Source of the DNA: Bacteroidales bacterium
GTDB taxonomy: Bacteria; Bacteroidota; Bacteroidia; Bacteroidales; ML635J-15
DNA length: 5,531 nt
Direction: 5' to 3'
Assembly: GCA_017997855.1 (NCBI GenBank)
Contig: JAGOEF010000128.1
Coordinates: 1 to 5,531 of the forward strand
Under the pieces are notes generated by a model. That model was not told where the DNA came from and searched no databases. It saw nothing but the letters and a program-made list of their open reading frames with translations. A program made the position numbers and the translations under genes. Below are positions 5,335 to 5,531 of this stretch, in pieces. Each line of letters starts with the position of its first letter. Positions within the stretch are counted from its first letter, which is position 1.

Positions 5335-5432
5335 TTACATATGTAAATATCAATGCCAAATATTGATGTGTTTCATGGATTTACTTTTGTAAATTATGTA
5401 AATTTTCGTTCTTTCGTTATTCACATTTGTAA
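5335..5432. promoter_or_regulatory. Distal cluster of operator-like dyads
   Basis: Three more copies of TTACA-N2-TGTAA lie here: TTACATATGTAA (5335-5346, perfect), TTACTTTTGTAA (5381-5392, one mismatch) and TCACATTTGTAA (5421-5432, one mismatch, identical to the copy at 4991-5002). A half-site TGTAA lies at 5397-5401. Centre spacings are 46 and 40 bp. The middle copy contains TACTTTTG (5382-5389), a -7-like element facing right, without a matching -33 box. The cluster sits about 60 bp before a possible plus-strand start codon at 5493, so it may control a divergent gene. Confidence 0.55.
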
Positions 5433-5492
5433 ATATTATGATTTTTATTTAAAAACAGACTTTGCTTGTAGCGATTTATTTCGTTTGGAACG

Positions 5493-5531
5493 ATGTTTTT
5501 CTCCGGTAAAAAAAAGAGGCCTGAAAACAGG
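5493..5531 (+). CDS. Possible start of a divergent gene (runs off right edge)
   Basis: An ATG at 5493 opens a frame of 13 codons that is still open at the window end and begins M-F-F-S-G-K-K-K-R-P. A divergent gene here would fit the operator-filled gap shared with the XRE gene. Against it, the only nearby -7-like element (TTCGTTTG, 5480-5487, one mismatch) would place the transcript start almost on the ATG, and the same bases can be read as part of a terminator. Thirteen residues are too few to assign a family. Confidence 0.3.
   Translation, partial: MFFSGKKKRPENR
5508..5531 (-). terminator. Possible terminator at the right edge, cut by the window
   Basis: On the minus strand CCTG (5531-5528), TTTT and CAGG (5523-5520) form a hairpin followed by CCTC and eight Ts (5515-5508). 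If the bases beyond 5531 continue the complement of GAGG, the stem would be 8 bp and the terminator strong, ending a minus-strand gene from the right. Only a 4-bp stem is visible, and the same bases are in the possible plus-strand ORF from 5493, so one of the two readings is probably wrong. Confidence 0.35.

Noticed and set aside
4987..5425. Possible replication origin: TTATTCACA at 5417-5425 fits the DnaA box TTATnCACA, with a near match at 4987-4995, in AT-rich DNA
   Set aside because: Only one perfect box is present, it overlaps a copy of the operator dyad that explains it better, and no dnaA, parAB, gidA or rep-like gene is nearby.
4967..5432. CRISPR array or plasmid iterons as an explanation of the repeated 12-bp motif
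   Set aside because: Repeats are short palindromes with unequal spacing outside the first three, spacers are not of constant length, and there is no cas or replication initiator gene in view.

Overview
The window looks like a chromosomal segment from a member of the Bacteroidota, probably Bacteroidales or a relative. Three things suggest this: the genes lack Shine-Dalgarno sequences, several intergenic regions carry the phylum's -7 promoter element TAnnTTTG (two of them with a -33 TTTG-like box 19 bp upstream), and two predicted lipoproteins and one secreted protein have typical Bacteroidota signal sequences. This is inference from style, not from a marker gene.

Layout, left to right. (1) 1-1420, minus strand: a two-gene envelope operon. 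A 308-residue lipoprotein is followed 16 bp later by the first 159 codons of a secreted protein that runs off the left edge. A well-formed promoter lies just upstream (1454-1484). (2) 1576-1911, plus strand: a small stand-alone TerB-like cytoplasmic protein with its own promoter (1522-1552), divergent from the envelope operon. (3) 1957-4293, minus strand: a pyrimidine operon, pyrK then pyrD, which overlap by 7 bp, then an unrecognised lipoprotein 7 bp after pyrD. Together PyrK and PyrD form the NAD-linked class 1B dihydroorotate dehydrogenase of de novo UMP synthesis. The operon ends at a hairpin (1910-1933) whose T-tract overlaps the stop codon of the convergent TerB-like gene. (4) 4294-4542: a gap holding a likely pyrK promoter and two adjacent inverted repeats. 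(5) 4543-4947, minus strand: a 134-residue XRE-family DNA-binding protein. (6) 4948-5492: a very AT-rich gap of about 545 bp, followed at the right edge by a possible plus-strand gene start.

The most interesting part is region 6. It contains repeated copies of the dyad TTACA-N2-TGTAA. Three lie immediately upstream of the XRE gene with centres exactly 24 bp apart, an arrangement close to the three-site operators of lambdoid repressors. More copies lie at 5335-5432, near the possible divergent gene. One dyad contains a perfect -7 promoter element for the XRE gene, which suggests autorepression by promoter occlusion. A 15-bp version of the motif also recurs at intervals of 220 and 210 bp. The inferred picture is an autoregulated XRE switch controlling itself and perhaps a divergent gene beyond the window. 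No transposase, CRISPR array, tRNA or rRNA was seen.
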